Of a DNA stretch of 64,000 nucleotides, positions 1 to 11,381 are shown piece by piece. Source of the stretch: Diatrype stigma (lineage: Eukaryota; Ascomycota; Sordariomycetes; Xylariales; Diatrypaceae); NCBI GenBank assembly GCA_022225965.2, contig JAKJXP020000047.1, positions 1 to 64,000 of the forward strand. Reading direction: 5' to 3'. A program made the position numbers and the translations under genes. Under the pieces are notes generated by a model. The model saw only the letters and a list, made by a program, of their open reading frames with translations. It searched no databases and was not told the origin of the DNA. Each line of letters starts with the position of its first letter. Positions within the stretch are counted from its first letter, which is position 1.

Positions 1-1086
1 TGGAGTGGTATATTTGCTGCAAATTTGCGGCAAGTATACCACTCAAGGGGCTGGCACAGTACCCAAAGTTAGGGGAAAACCTCCAGCTCCCAGTACCCCC
101 CCCAAGACCCTAAGGTAGTCATCTGGAAGGAATGACCTGCGTTATTGTAACCTCTCGGTTCGAGAGTCTCGAGCCCTCCTTCTATCACACATGATCCTGC
201 CTTGCTTACATGCCTAGGTAGTAAGAATGTTGCAGCTTCAATCTTCAATGGATATATTATGAGATATATTATGTAGGCAGGCAACGTTATTTCCCGTTTT
301 CTTTGGAGAGTTTCGGGCCATAAGGTTCTGAAGAGGCTACATATGTAGTATAAGACATGGGATTCGACTACATCATACTTCGGTGATGACAGTAAAGTCC
401 CTAGTATCATCGTATCCACGTAGGACGAAGCCACGTAATTGTAATATATAGTAGATACGCAGGTAGGCAAGTACGCAATCCATGCACCATTCACTGTCAA
501 TATATTCAGAGGCAGTTGCATGAATTAGATGTAAGATGCCTACCTATGGAGGTTCCTACTGAATAAGCTACATGTGTACACAACAAAACTCCTGGTGTTG
601 ATGCCGATCTATCTGTCTTCCATTGTTCAGGGTCAGGCAGGCTATACTCCTGGCCAAAATCTCATAAGGATAGGGACCTGATAAGGAGAAGAGAGAGAGC
701 CTTGACGATGCATGGCCATGCAGCCCGCTTTTGTATATTCTATACTGACATCCAAGGAAGTAATGCCTCCCTGGTATAATGGGGGATTTGGGATGAGATT
801 GCACATGAGCACCAGACCTAGACCCAGACCCCCGTTTTCACGTAGTGAATACTGGGTACCGCTGGGTATGCGATGAAGAAAAAAGATGCAGTTGCCCCCC
901 TTAGCGCTGTGCAAACATTGCCGTCTTTCAAATGCAGTCCGGACCCCCCCAGAACCTGGCATGAACCTCCCCTTTCCCTTTCTGCCTTTATTATTTATAA
1001 TTTCCCGCCCCCCTCCTCGATCTTTCCTTTCGCCTTCGCCTTCGTGCTGACCTAGTATCAGAGTGACCGTTACTAGCTAGGACATC
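1..1086. other. Intergenic, left edge
   Basis: No supported gene. The stretch lies downstream of the RING/RS gene and starts with a long palindrome (positions 3-44, listed separately). Open frames here, such as one of 150 codons at 69-521 (-), show no recognisable domain. A pyrimidine-rich stretch around 960-1040 lies just beyond the stop codon of the RING gene. Confidence 0.6.
3..44. repeat. 42-bp near-perfect palindrome
   Basis: Bases 3-23 pair with 24-44 about a centre between 23 and 24. Nineteen of 21 pairs are Watson-Crick; the other two (13/34 and 18/29) are T-G, so an RNA copy read from this strand could form an unbroken 21-bp hairpin without a loop. The pairing stops at 2/45. It may be a cruciform-forming site, a fused pair of transposon ends, or one terminus of an element beyond the window. 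Confidence 0.85.
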
Positions 1087-4069
1087 CTATTCCCATCGGC
1101 GGCCTTCGCGCTCGGCTTCTAACCGCCTCATCCGAGCTTCTTCCTCGTCAGTGTTGACCGCCTCGCTCCGTCGACTTTTGCGTCGGCCACTACGTTCTTC
1201 GCCACCATCTCGACCGCGCTTCTTGCCAGCGAGGCCTGCCAAGCCCGCAATTCGCTGGGCTTCCTTCAACAGACGCTCGCGATCTCGGGCTTCGCGCTCT
1301 AGTGTGTGAGGGTCCTTCGAAGGACCTGTAGGTGGTGCTTTCTGACCGGCCGTCGAAGACTGCGACGCCCGCCGTGATGGCTCATTGTCATTTCTGGACG
1401 AGTCAGAAGGCCTGCTGTTCGACCCTTTGGTTTCGGCCCCTGTTGTCGGCTTGTTGCTTGCCCCCTTGATGGAGAAACTACCTCGTGGTCCAGTCGGGGG
1501 ATTGAACGCCTTGTCCGAGGGCTCGATAGGGGTAAGCAGCGTTGTCGAAGATTTGCCACCACGGTGACGGCGCTCGCGACGATCCTTTCGTCGCTCGTGG
1601 TCTCTATCCGTTTCTCGTTCCCTGTCACGATCCCGCTCGTAGTCTCGGTCACGATCACGGTCACGATGAGAACGGTGGCCGGATTTTCGGTGGCGGTCAT
1701 GGTCGCTCTCTCTTTCCTTGTCCTTATCACGATCTCTCCGCTTCTCGTCGCGGTCGCGGCGACTTCGGTGGCTAGATCGCTTATGCTCACGATCATCCGG
1801 AGAGGGTGATCGGGAAGCCGGCGCATATTTGTCATCCTTTGATCGGCTGCTATAGTCATCCTCTCTGGTCGACTTTCTTCTGTTCTTATGTTTGCGGTCG
1901 CGATGCTCTTCACCATGGCCCTCACCTGACAAGGACTCCGAACGGTGACGCCTATGTCGGCGAGACTCTCTACGGTCCCGGCTTCGACTACGGCTGGGGC
2001 TCCGACTTCTAGAGCGTTCGCCATGCCGACCCCTGCTCTTCTCATCTAAATCACGGTCTCGCCCATGTTCACGATGATGTCGGTCCGGATCCTTGCGCGA
2101 GTGCGGAGAACTACTCCGTGATTTGGGGCGGTCTTCCCGGGGACTAGCCACAGCTTGGGCATCCGCACCTGAACTAGGGCCTTGGTCACTAGCGATAAGG
2201 CCACGCGCTTTAAGACGATGAAAGCTAGTGTTAGGCAGCCCTTGCCGCATAGCCTTAGGACCTGTAGGAGCATTTAACGGTGCTTCTACCATCGGAGACT
2301 GACGGCCGATGAAACTAGCAGGCCCCTGAGGGATCAGACGCTGACCTGCTGACGATACATCACCATTACCATTGGCAAGATCATTATGTGCTTGTCCAGA
2401 TTGTTGCACATCTGCACTGGCCGATTTCTCGTGCGATACTAGGTTGTCGGGCCCTTCAGCAGCATCATGACCATCTCCTTGACCGTTCTCCCCAGCCTGA
2501 ACATCCTGACCTGATTCCGGACGTATCATCCTCCCGAACTCGTCAACCTCTTTACCAGTCTTGTTCTCCGCACCTTGGTTGTTCGCTGCCTCATTGCCAT
2601 TAGCCGTAGGTTGGCTGCCACTGCCACCTGAGAACTGGTTCATCTGCTCGGCCCAATTGCCGTTCATGTTGTTGAAGCCTTGCTGGTGATAGCCGCCGCG
2701 GTTGTAGCCTCCGTAGAAATTACGTCCCCGGCCTCTCCCCCGGAAACCATAGTTGCCTCGGCGATAGTCATTGAACTGGTTTTGGTGGCCGTAATTACGG
2801 AAGCCTGTGTTAAAGTTGCCAAAGTCACCATTTCCCATGCTAGGAGCATTTGGATTGAAATTATCTTGGCCGACGTTCCATGATTGTTGTCCGTTCCAGT
2901 CATTACCACCACCGTTCAAACCATTCATACCCATATTCATGCTCATGCCGTTCATGCCTTGCGCACCAAAGCCTCCGTTCATAAACATGTTCTGCATCAT
3001 CATCGGGTTCATACCCATGTCCATACCTATAGGATGGCTATTAGTAAAGTAGACTTCAGGAACCACAAGCGAACTTGACTTACCCATCATGGGGAAGGAA
3101 CCGAAAGCTGCCGGGTTCATTCCATTCTGCATGGCCATCATCATCTGCATCTGGTTCATGTCCCCACCGCCAAAGTTCATGAAGTTTCCATTCATAGGAC
3201 CAACGCCAGACTGTGCGGGTTGCTCAATGGCAGCGTCGTCTTGTTCCTGGTCATTCTCCACGGACTCTTGGATGGGTAGGACATCTTCTCCTTCCTGCCC
3301 TGATGGCACAAAGGACTTGGCTTCTTCACCCTCGAGAGACTTGCTCCGGCGCTGATCTTCAGCAGACGATTCCTAGTAACCTATTAGACGAGGCGAAAAC
3401 GCAGAAACCCTGTGAGATAAACCTACCAGTGGAGCTTGAGGATCGTTACTTTGATCCTGGATACTGGTATTCTCGTCATTCGACTCGGTGGTAGGATGAA
3501 CCTTCTCAGGCGCCACGGACTGTGAGGCAGAATCGCCATCTTGATTCACCGCGGACTCTTGGGGAGGCGCAGTGGGTGCTTCCGATTGGGTAGGAGTAGG
3601 TGTAGCTTGGACAGGAGTCGAAGGTATGGACTCATTGGCAGGCTTTGGCCGGGCAGCTTCGCGCTTCCTCTCTTCGGTCTTCAGGAACACTCTGATAGTA
3701 GTTCTGAGAGATTTGTAGACGGTACAATCGGCGCCAGATACGGGTGAGTGCTCGCAGACCGGGCAGGACGATGGTAGAGTAGATTGGCCTAGTTTGGGTC
3801 AGTGGGAACAATCGCGATGCCAGGTCGTCTCATATGTACATACAGTTCTCGCAAATAGCAGTCTCGCAACAAGGTAATCGGAAGGCGTTAATAGCCAACT
3901 TGCTGCAGATCGCGCAGCGGAGCTTCGTGGGCAACTCATCCTGCGTGAGAGAGCTTGGGTTTGGTTAGCAAAGAGCCTCTCATGTAAGAGAAAAATGGCC
4001 AATAGCAACCGAGCGAGATGGAAATACATACTTGGCAAGCTCAATCTGAGCTGCTGTCAAAGCAGCCAT
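1087..4069 (-). CDS. RING/U-box zinc-finger protein with RS-rich tail
   Basis: A spliced gene of about 931 aa; the function is inferred. Exons are 4069-4032, 3953-3844, 3788-3427 and 3372-1087. Residues 26-61 form a C4C4-like RING/U-box (CAIC, then LPCCE, CENC, CPVC), followed by a conserved KSLRTTIRVFLKTEE segment. This resembles the zinc-binding module of the RBBP6/Mpe1 cleavage-factor family, but there is no DWNN domain in front. The middle is Met/Asn/Gly-rich with an RGG-like patch (FRGRGRGRNF). The C-terminal part is a long Arg/Ser/Asp repeat region typical of SR-type nuclear speckle proteins, ending in a charged helix. Likely role: nuclear E3 ubiquitin ligase or pre-mRNA processing factor. 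The exon-2 acceptor is uncertain: 3953 keeps frame with the GTATGT donor, while 3940 keeps frame only with a weaker GTATTT donor. The start ATG has a favourable AAGATGG context. Confidence 0.8.
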
Positions 4070-6117
4070 CTTGGGCAAAGAAGAGCTCAGAGGCGTCGGT
4101 CGTCGCACATGTGCAATGGAGATCTCGAGATGTGGAAGTGTAGAGTTTTGCGCAGGCGGGCGTTATTGCTAACTTGTAAAGGTTACAAGGTAACAAGTTA
4201 CTGGATTGATGGTAGATATCAATATGGGAAGATGTAGCGGCGTACTGGATTAGTCTACGCGACAAAACGCGAAGGCTAGCCCAAAGACAGTGCAGTCATG
4301 AGAAAAGTTGAATGACGCCGACACGCAACCTAGTCAGACTTGGCCTAATTGTCAGATTGATTTGATGCGAATTGTCGGTCGTCGGACGTTGATGTGCCTG
4401 TAGACTGTGAATTCGATATGCTTGACCACAGGGCATCCAAGGTTGCCAAGGTAAGGTCAATCAAGACGGGATGAAGCTGTGAAGCAGTGCAGGTGGAATT
4501 CCTGGGAAAATTGTGCAGTTTGATTCTCTTTTTTCCGACGCGCCAAAAGGATCGGAGGGTAGTTGACAGTCAAAAGGCAACTGCTACCTTTGATAGTAGG
4601 GCGATAGGTGTGTAGTAGTTACCTATACCAGGTAGCTGAGGCACTACGAAATTCTCTACCAATTACGAAGTGACATACATGTATGTACGTGTATGTCTAA
4701 AGGTGATGGTTTTTTAGTAAGACTTTCATTGATACTAGCTAAACCAGGCAGTATCATACCCAGGTAGTTGATAAGCTGGCTGTATGTAGGTACAATACCT
4801 ACGAAAGTAGTAGGCACCTAATAACAGATAAGTTTGGCACCTGGGCTGCAGCTGGACATGATAAGATCCCCACCAACCTATTAGCTTGTCAGTCCCGAGG
4901 TCTCGTCCAACCAGATCACGTTCATTGTTCTCATTGGTATTTATACTCAAGGCATTCCAGTGTCTTTTAAAAGGCTATTCATCATAAGTTAAGGTGTTCC
5001 AATAGTTCGGACAAGGAACTCAAAACTAGGTACCTATATTTACATTTATTTATAACCACCATGTATCGCTGTAAAATAACGTTCGATTGAACCACCGGAC
5101 TCCCAAAACACTGTACGAAGACGCCTAGTCCTTAATGCTCTTCTACCAAACTGCCCCATTAGAGGTAGAGGGTGAGTGGCGGCCACCTAGACAGGTAGCT
5201 GCTACGTAGGCAAGTATGGTATGGCACGAAGGCTCGAACAAGTGACGATGCCTGACCCTCCTCAAGATAGAGGGGCGGTCAGGGGGCAACCGTCTTAATA
5301 TATAGATGGCTCTCCCCATAGACATTGAAAGCAACATAAACAGTAGGCAACCCGATGCCTAGTCACACCATACCCAAACGACCAGTTATTTCCTGGTCGA
5401 GTCTACCTTGTAGACGTAACACTAGGCTCCTGTTCTGGTGACGAAGATCGAGATCGAGTTATCCTGGTGATGAGGCCCAGGCTCACGGCGTAGTAACAGT
5501 TGCCTCCTTCTGTCGAGGGGAGCTGGGGAACAACCGCCCCTGACCCCCCTCCTAAAGATACATCATAGCCGAACTATAAACTACCCCCTATCCCCCTACT
5601 TCCGAACTTCAGGTTTCGGTTTGCTTATATCCTCGATCTTTAAATAAGAAGCCTTCAAAAATCGCCCCGAAGTGGCCAAGAGCGAACAACTCGTACTTCA
5701 AGGTTTGCAAAGCGTCTCGTTCGATGAATGCAGTCTCTCCAACCATTGAACTTTGTATAGTCGGGCTCTCTGAGACGACACCGTTGTATTTGTTGTACCG
5801 AGTCTTAACGGTGGTATTGGTTTCAAAATTATCTGTAAAGACGATGGGATTCATCGCATCGTTTTGAGCGCATTTAACAGTTATGATTGTGATTCAGTAC
5901 CTACGATCCTCTTTCTCTGTTCTATAAAATAGTCCTGTAATTGCTTTGCCCATACAACCTAAGCCTGTGCTGCTGTTGCTGTTGCTGCTGCTATATGTAG
6001 AGAACCCTCCCTCCATACATGTCAACTTACACGTCGAAAGCACCCAAGCAAAAACAAACCCGATCCATTAAAACATTCATTCCGATTACGACAACACACA
6101 GTAGTAGGTGATAGTCA
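4070..6117. other. Intergenic, RING gene promoter side
   Basis: About 2 kb between the start of the RING/RS gene and the stop of the Rab gene, both on the minus strand. No recognisable gene. An 81-codon ATG-started minus-strand frame at 5609-5854 has protein-like composition but no known domain and no visible splice partner. Short TACCTA/TAGGTA motifs recur at 4620-4830 and 5030-5200. Confidence 0.5.
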
Positions 6118-6946
6118 TCAACACGCGCAACCCTCTTTCGCTGCTTCCCGTGGCCCACTCAGATTCACCCTTTGTTCCTCGCCACCGCGGCTGACCGCAC
6201 TTGACGCCCCCGGGCCCCTCGAGCTCTTGAGCGATGTCTCTGGGATCGCATTTGCAATGGCGGTAAAGACCTCCGAGACGTTGTGGCCTGTCTTGGCACT
6301 GGTCTCGAAAAACAGCAAGCCCTCCTCCTCAGCATACGTCTGAGCCTCGTCGGTCGAGATTTTGCGGGCGTCTCCGGACTCCTCACCCTCGGCACCCTCA
6401 CCCTCGGCCTGGCCGGTTTCGCCTTCGTTGGTAAGATCTAATTTGTTGCCGACGAGCGCTATGACAATTCCAGGGGATGCTTGTCTCTGTAATTCGGCGA
6501 CCCAGTGCTTCGCCTTGATAAGTGACGTAGGTTTCGTGAGATCGTAGACGACGAGAGCGGCTTGGGCGTTTCTATAGTACATGGGCGCCAGCGAGGCAAA
6601 TCGCTCTTGGCCTGCCGTATCCCAAATCTCAAACTTGATCGTCCGTGTTGGCAAGTTGCATTTTTGTGTCAAGAACGCCGCTGCGTCGATCGGTTAGTTT
6701 CGCATCTTCGGGGTCTGCGGCTCGCAGCGGACTCACCACCAATAGTAGGCTCTTTATTCTCTTGGAAGTCGTTGTTGACAAATCGCAACACTAGAGATGA
6801 CTTATGGGGAGTTAGCAACGGCATAACCCACCACGATACGAAAACGAGAACGAGCCCCGGTCGGTGGATGATACCTTTCCAACAGCTGCTTCACCAAGCA
6901 GTACAAGCTTGACACTGCTACTCGGCTTTGGGGCGTTGTCGGCCAT
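6118..6946 (-). CDS. YPT52: Rab5-family small GTPase (Ypt52/Vps21 type)
   Basis: Early-endosome Rab GTPase of 232 aa, controlling vesicle docking and fusion on endosomes. Exons are 6946-6875, 6800-6737 and 6680-6118. Visible motifs are the P-loop GEAAVGKS (residues 18-25), the Rab5 effector segment with EPTIGAAF, WDTAGQE (65-71), NKLD (124-127), ETSAK, and a C-terminal CAC that would be doubly geranylgeranylated. An acidic Glu/Gly-rich insert of about 20 residues follows NKLD. Yeast Ypt52 has a similar insert while Vps21 does not, so this is probably the Ypt52-like paralogue. The gene is divergent from KRI1, with 943 bp between the start codons. Family assignment is firm; the choice of paralogue is inference. 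Confidence 0.93.
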
Positions 6947-7889
6947 TTTGGTTGGTTGATGGATTACGTCTGAGAAATGCGCAGTGCGTTGGATGGAGGT
7001 CGAAAGAGGTCTGAGATGATTATATGTATTAGCCTTTGAACTCTGGGGAAAGCCAGCGGCGAGATGTTCCTCGGATATACGGACAGACGGTTGCGAAATA
7101 CTGCTGAAGTTGAAGTTGAAGTTGAAGTTCAAGGTAATGTAAAGGATGTAGGATGGATAATCAAGATAAAATGGCTACAAACTTGGATGGCTATAAAATG
7201 CAAATACCTGTAGTACGTTGATTGGTGTGCACCTACTTATGTAGTACGAAGTATACAGGTGATTAATGGGATGGATGGGCAAGTTGGATGTGACGTGACG
7301 ATGGCCAGAAGTTACTGCCTTAGGATACCCGACTAGTGTTCTAGATGGTTACCTAGGTATGTACCTACCTACAAGGTATGTAGGTATTGGTCATTCGTTA
7401 ACGCTGACGGGGCTGAAGACCCGAGACAGGCAGGAATCCCAGACCCAGGCCCTCAGGACTTCAGTTGATGCAAGTCGAGGGCACTAACAGCGCTGCTGCA
7501 TACGCTAATACGGAACGGCGAATCGGCGATACTGGGTATACTGCACTAACTAGAGTTGGCATTTAGTGGGCCGACCACAGATCCCTTGACCAAGTTGGAC
7601 CAATTAGCGATTACCTGTAACTACTAGATACCTAGGTACTTACATAGGTATTTATCGATAACATTCTGCCAGTAAAAAAAAGTCCAGAACGCCTGCCAAA
7701 TCGTAACTTGTCGCATGAAATTCTCCAAGGCCCTCCCCTCCATTCGCTTCAAGACGAGCATAACTCACGAGTGTCCCAGAACTACATTGGACGTTCGACT
7801 ACTCGGTTGGTACCCCCCAGGCACCGTCTTACTTTTTTTACCGCTCTCCCTACAAACACTTGTTGCGCAACCCTGGGCGTTGAGGCAGG
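6947..7889. promoter_or_regulatory. Divergent promoter between Rab5 and KRI1 genes
   Basis: The only DNA between two head-to-head start codons, so both promoters must lie here. It carries dense TACCTA/TAGGTA motifs at 7340-7390 and 7620-7660. A pyrimidine-rich stretch precedes the KRI1 start. No specific factor site can be named with confidence. Confidence 0.6.
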
Positions 7890-9979
7890 ATGGTGAAAGC
7901 CGACGTGCGCAAGCCGTCACTGTTTGACGACAGCGATGACGAGTCAGACGGTGGTGCGAAGCTGCAGGTCAATGCCGAATATGCCAAACGTTTCGAGCAC
8001 AATAAGAAACGAGAGGAGTTGCATAGGTGTAAGTATCTGGTTGTTTCCATCTTTCACCTTCTAAATTTGACGCCAGTCCCTAACCAAGTCTCATCGTAGT
8101 GGAGGAGAAATTCAAAACGAAACAGACCAATGGGGACAAGTCCAAGGGAGATGACGATGACGATTCAGACTCATCATCGGATGTGACCGAAGACGAAAAT
8201 GGCTTTCTGGCAACTGAAGAGCTCGATGCCCAACTCAATGCCACGCTCCAAGCTATCAAGAACAAGGATCCCCGCGTCTATGATGGCAAGACCACGTTCT
8301 ACGCCCCAATCGAGGATACTCCTGCGGTCCCTGCTGCATCTGATGAGAAGAAGGAGAAGCCTGTTTTCCTGAGAGATTACCACCGGGAGAAGCTACTACG
8401 CGGGGACATTGGAGCGGACGATGAAGATGATAAGGAGCCTCCACGAACCTACGCCCAGGAACAAGAGGACCTAAAGAAATCCATACGAAACGAGATCCAG
8501 GCTCAAACGCACGTAGACGCTGATGAGAGTGAAGAAGATGATTTCCTGAAGGCCAAGGGACGCCCAAAGCTGCCGCCGGCTGCAGATGGCGTTCACCCAT
8601 CTCGTGCAGCTAAGGTGAAGGCTCGCAAGCCTGATCTTGCAGAAGCTGACAAGGACCCCGAGCTCTTCCTATCGAACTTCATGGCTTCTCGTGCCTGGGT
8701 TGACGAAAACGGCAACGGCTGGGAAGCCTTCGAATCCGATGACCAGGATGACGACCACCTCCAGAAAGCTGATGAGTGGGAGGCCGCCTATAACCTGCGT
8801 TTCGAGGACCCGCACAAGAGCAACGAAGTCCTCAAGACATACGCCCGTGACGTCACCGCAGCGCGATCCGTGCGGCGAGAGGAGAAGACTGCACGAAAGC
8901 GGCAACGTGAGCTTGAGAGCGAGAGAAGGGAAGCCGAAAGACAAGAAAGGAAGGCAGACCGGGCTCGCTTGCGTCGTCTTAAGATAGAAGAAGCAGAAAG
9001 CAAGCTTCAGAAGATCAAGAAGGCCGCAGGGCTGTCTAAGAAGACCCTGAAGGAAGAGGACTGGCAAAAGGTTCTCGAAGATGCTTGGGATAACGACAAG
9101 TGGGAGGAGAAGATGAAGGAGATGTTCAATGATGAGTACTACGAAGAAGCGGAGGGGGTCTCTGACTCAGATGATGATGAAGATGGCGCCGGCGCCGGTG
9201 GATCCAAGAAGAAGGTCAAGAAGCCCAAATGGGACGACGACATCGACATCAAGGACCTCGTGCCGGACTTCGACGACGAAGAGCGCCCCAATGTCACGCT
9301 CACGGATGAAGACGAGCAAGAAGAGGAAGACGAGGAAGAAGACGAGGATGGCGCTCCAGCAACCAAGCGGCGGAAGACCACCAAGGACCGCAAGAGGGAG
9401 CGCCTCGCCACCCAGAAGGAGGCGCGCCAGGAGCGGACCAAGATCGAGGCGCTCGTCGACGCGCACATGGCCATCGAAGAGCCGGAAGCCCTCACCATTG
9501 CAGCGGGCCCCTCGTCGTCCAAGAAGAAGTACAAGCAGGTCGGCGACCCGGACATGCCGCGGTTCGCGTACCGCGAGACGCGGCCGGAGACGTTCGGGCT
9601 GACGACGCGCGACATCCTCATGGCGTCGGACGCGGACCTGAACGAGTACGCGGGCCTGAAGAAGCTGGCGCACTTCCGCGACCCGGACAAGCAGGCCCGC
9701 GACCGCAAGAAGCTCGGCAAGAAGGCCCGCCTCCGCCGCTGGCGCCGCGACACCTTCGGCCCCGAGTTCGAGCACGACCCGCCCGCCTTCAACCCGGGCG
9801 GCGACGGCCCGCTGCGGATAGCGGACGAGGAGCGCGGTGGGCACGGGCCGAAGGACGGCGGCGAGAAGAACGCGGACGCAAATATCGTCGAAGGAGAAGG
9901 AGGTGGTAAGAAGAAGCGCAAGCGCTCGGGTCGCAAGAAGGGCAAGGGGAAGGAGGGGGAGAGCGTCGAGGCCGAGTAG
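7890..9979 (+). CDS. KRI1: Kri1-family ribosome biogenesis protein
   Basis: Nucleolar protein needed for 40S subunit assembly; yeast Kri1 binds the snoRNP protein Krr1. Exons are 7890-8028 and 8100-9979 (672 aa), joined at a GTAAGT donor so that the junction codon is Leu. The protein is highly charged with many Asp/Glu-Ser runs. A Lys/Arg-rich coiled stretch lies at about 260-340, and an acidic block with DIDIKDLVPDFDDEERPNVT is typical of the family. The conserved C-terminal Kri1 domain (about residues 530-610) contains FAYRETRPETFGL and KLGKKARLRRWRRDTFG. A Lys/Arg-rich nucleolar-type tail ends the protein. The 3' part is visibly richer in G/C at third codon positions than the 5' part, which produces long spurious antisense frames. 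Confidence 0.95.
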
Positions 9980-11381
9980 GGCATAGCATAGCGTACATCA
10001 TACCTACTTGATCGGGGGTGCCCATCAACAGAAGTGTTAGGCTATTGTACAAGTGTGTACGTGGTGGATTGATACCCGTTATGAGGTGGTCTGTATATAC
10101 TCATAGTAATCGCGTTTTGCATACTGTTCCTCCATGGTCTTCAGCTGCCTGCCACTTGCTCAGTGAATAAACGATGTATAGGTCTCAAAGGATAAAGAGT
10201 CTGGGGTTTGTCTGTCTTGTCTCCTTTTCATAAAGCCTTTGGAGCATGTAGCAAGTCTCGACCTAAAGCAGGATTTCGCCCTTGGATATCTTGCTTCCCG
10301 GCCAAGCGGCAGCTTTGAACTTGTACCTTCGCTCTGCCTCGTTGTAAGTTATCTGTTTACCAGAGCTATGATCATGGCAGCAGACCAGGGCTGAATCTGA
10401 ATTATGCAACCAGCCAGCCAAATATCCACTTCCTATTTGGGGGTAATCTAGACTTTATCCCCAAATTTTATATACCTAGTAGGTTACAGACAGACAGAAA
10501 CAAGAGGTTGTGTTCGTCCTTACCTGTCTGCTCCCTTGTCTGCTTGCTTGTTTGTCCGAGACGTGACGAGGTTACAAAAGAGGTCAAGAGGAGACACAAG
10601 AAGGTGTGTGTTGATATGTATATATATGAATAGGTAGATCGATAGGATTTCGGTCCTCTTCAACTCCCCCAAGGAAACCGATACGCCCCCCTATCCAGCC
10701 ACACACAGGCAGAGCATTGGAAACATATACCCACGTGAACGCACACAAATTGCAACACAGATAAGGCACGCTGGCACAAATGCGCTGAATAATAATTCAA
10801 CTACTCACACGACTGACTGACTGAATAATCTGAATGACTGGCCGACCGACCAAACCAACCAGAAGCGCCGTCGCTAACCCTGCTTGGTACACACAAACAT
10901 ATATACATACATAGCATGTAGGTACATGTGATGATATAATGAGGCGGGGTGGGTGAATAGGAGGTAAACGATAGATAGATGGGTGGTATGACATGATGAA
11001 TGACATAACATGACATGACATGGGGATATACATATTTATATATACACATATAGGTAGATGATAGGTAGGCAAGGTAGGTAGGACTCTCCCCATGATAAAG
11101 ACAGAAGTTTGTTCCGTTTCCCTCAGGCTCGCCTTAGGCCCTCTCCCATTCATTCATTCCCTGCCCTTCCCCTTTCCTCCCTAAACAAAAGGTATTTCCA
11201 CCCCTTAAAGATATATATCATATGCAAACACGACACACGCACGCAGGCGCAAAACGATTGACGCCCTCACCACGTAAGACTTTGTCCCCTTTCCCCCTGT
11301 CCCACTCCCCACGCTGCCCCCTTCTCCAAAATTCAGAGCTGTCAAGTAAGTCTCACTTCGCCTTCGCCTTCGCAATGGATA
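9980..11381. other. Convergent intergenic region
   Basis: 1.4 kb between the stop codons of KRI1 (+) and the Zn2Cys6 gene (-). It holds the 3' UTRs of both. No gene is supported. It includes AT-rich ATATAT/TACATA stretches (10600-10640, 10895-11060). Confidence 0.6.

Noticed and set aside
69..521. 150-codon minus-strand frame at the left edge
   Set aside because: No domain, no splice context and atypical composition; such lengths occur by chance in this intergenic DNA.
9139..9984. A 281-codon minus-strand frame over the 3' half of KRI1
   Set aside because: Shadow of the GC-rich, Lys/Glu/Asp-rich KRI1 coding sequence; it is Ser-rich and without a domain.
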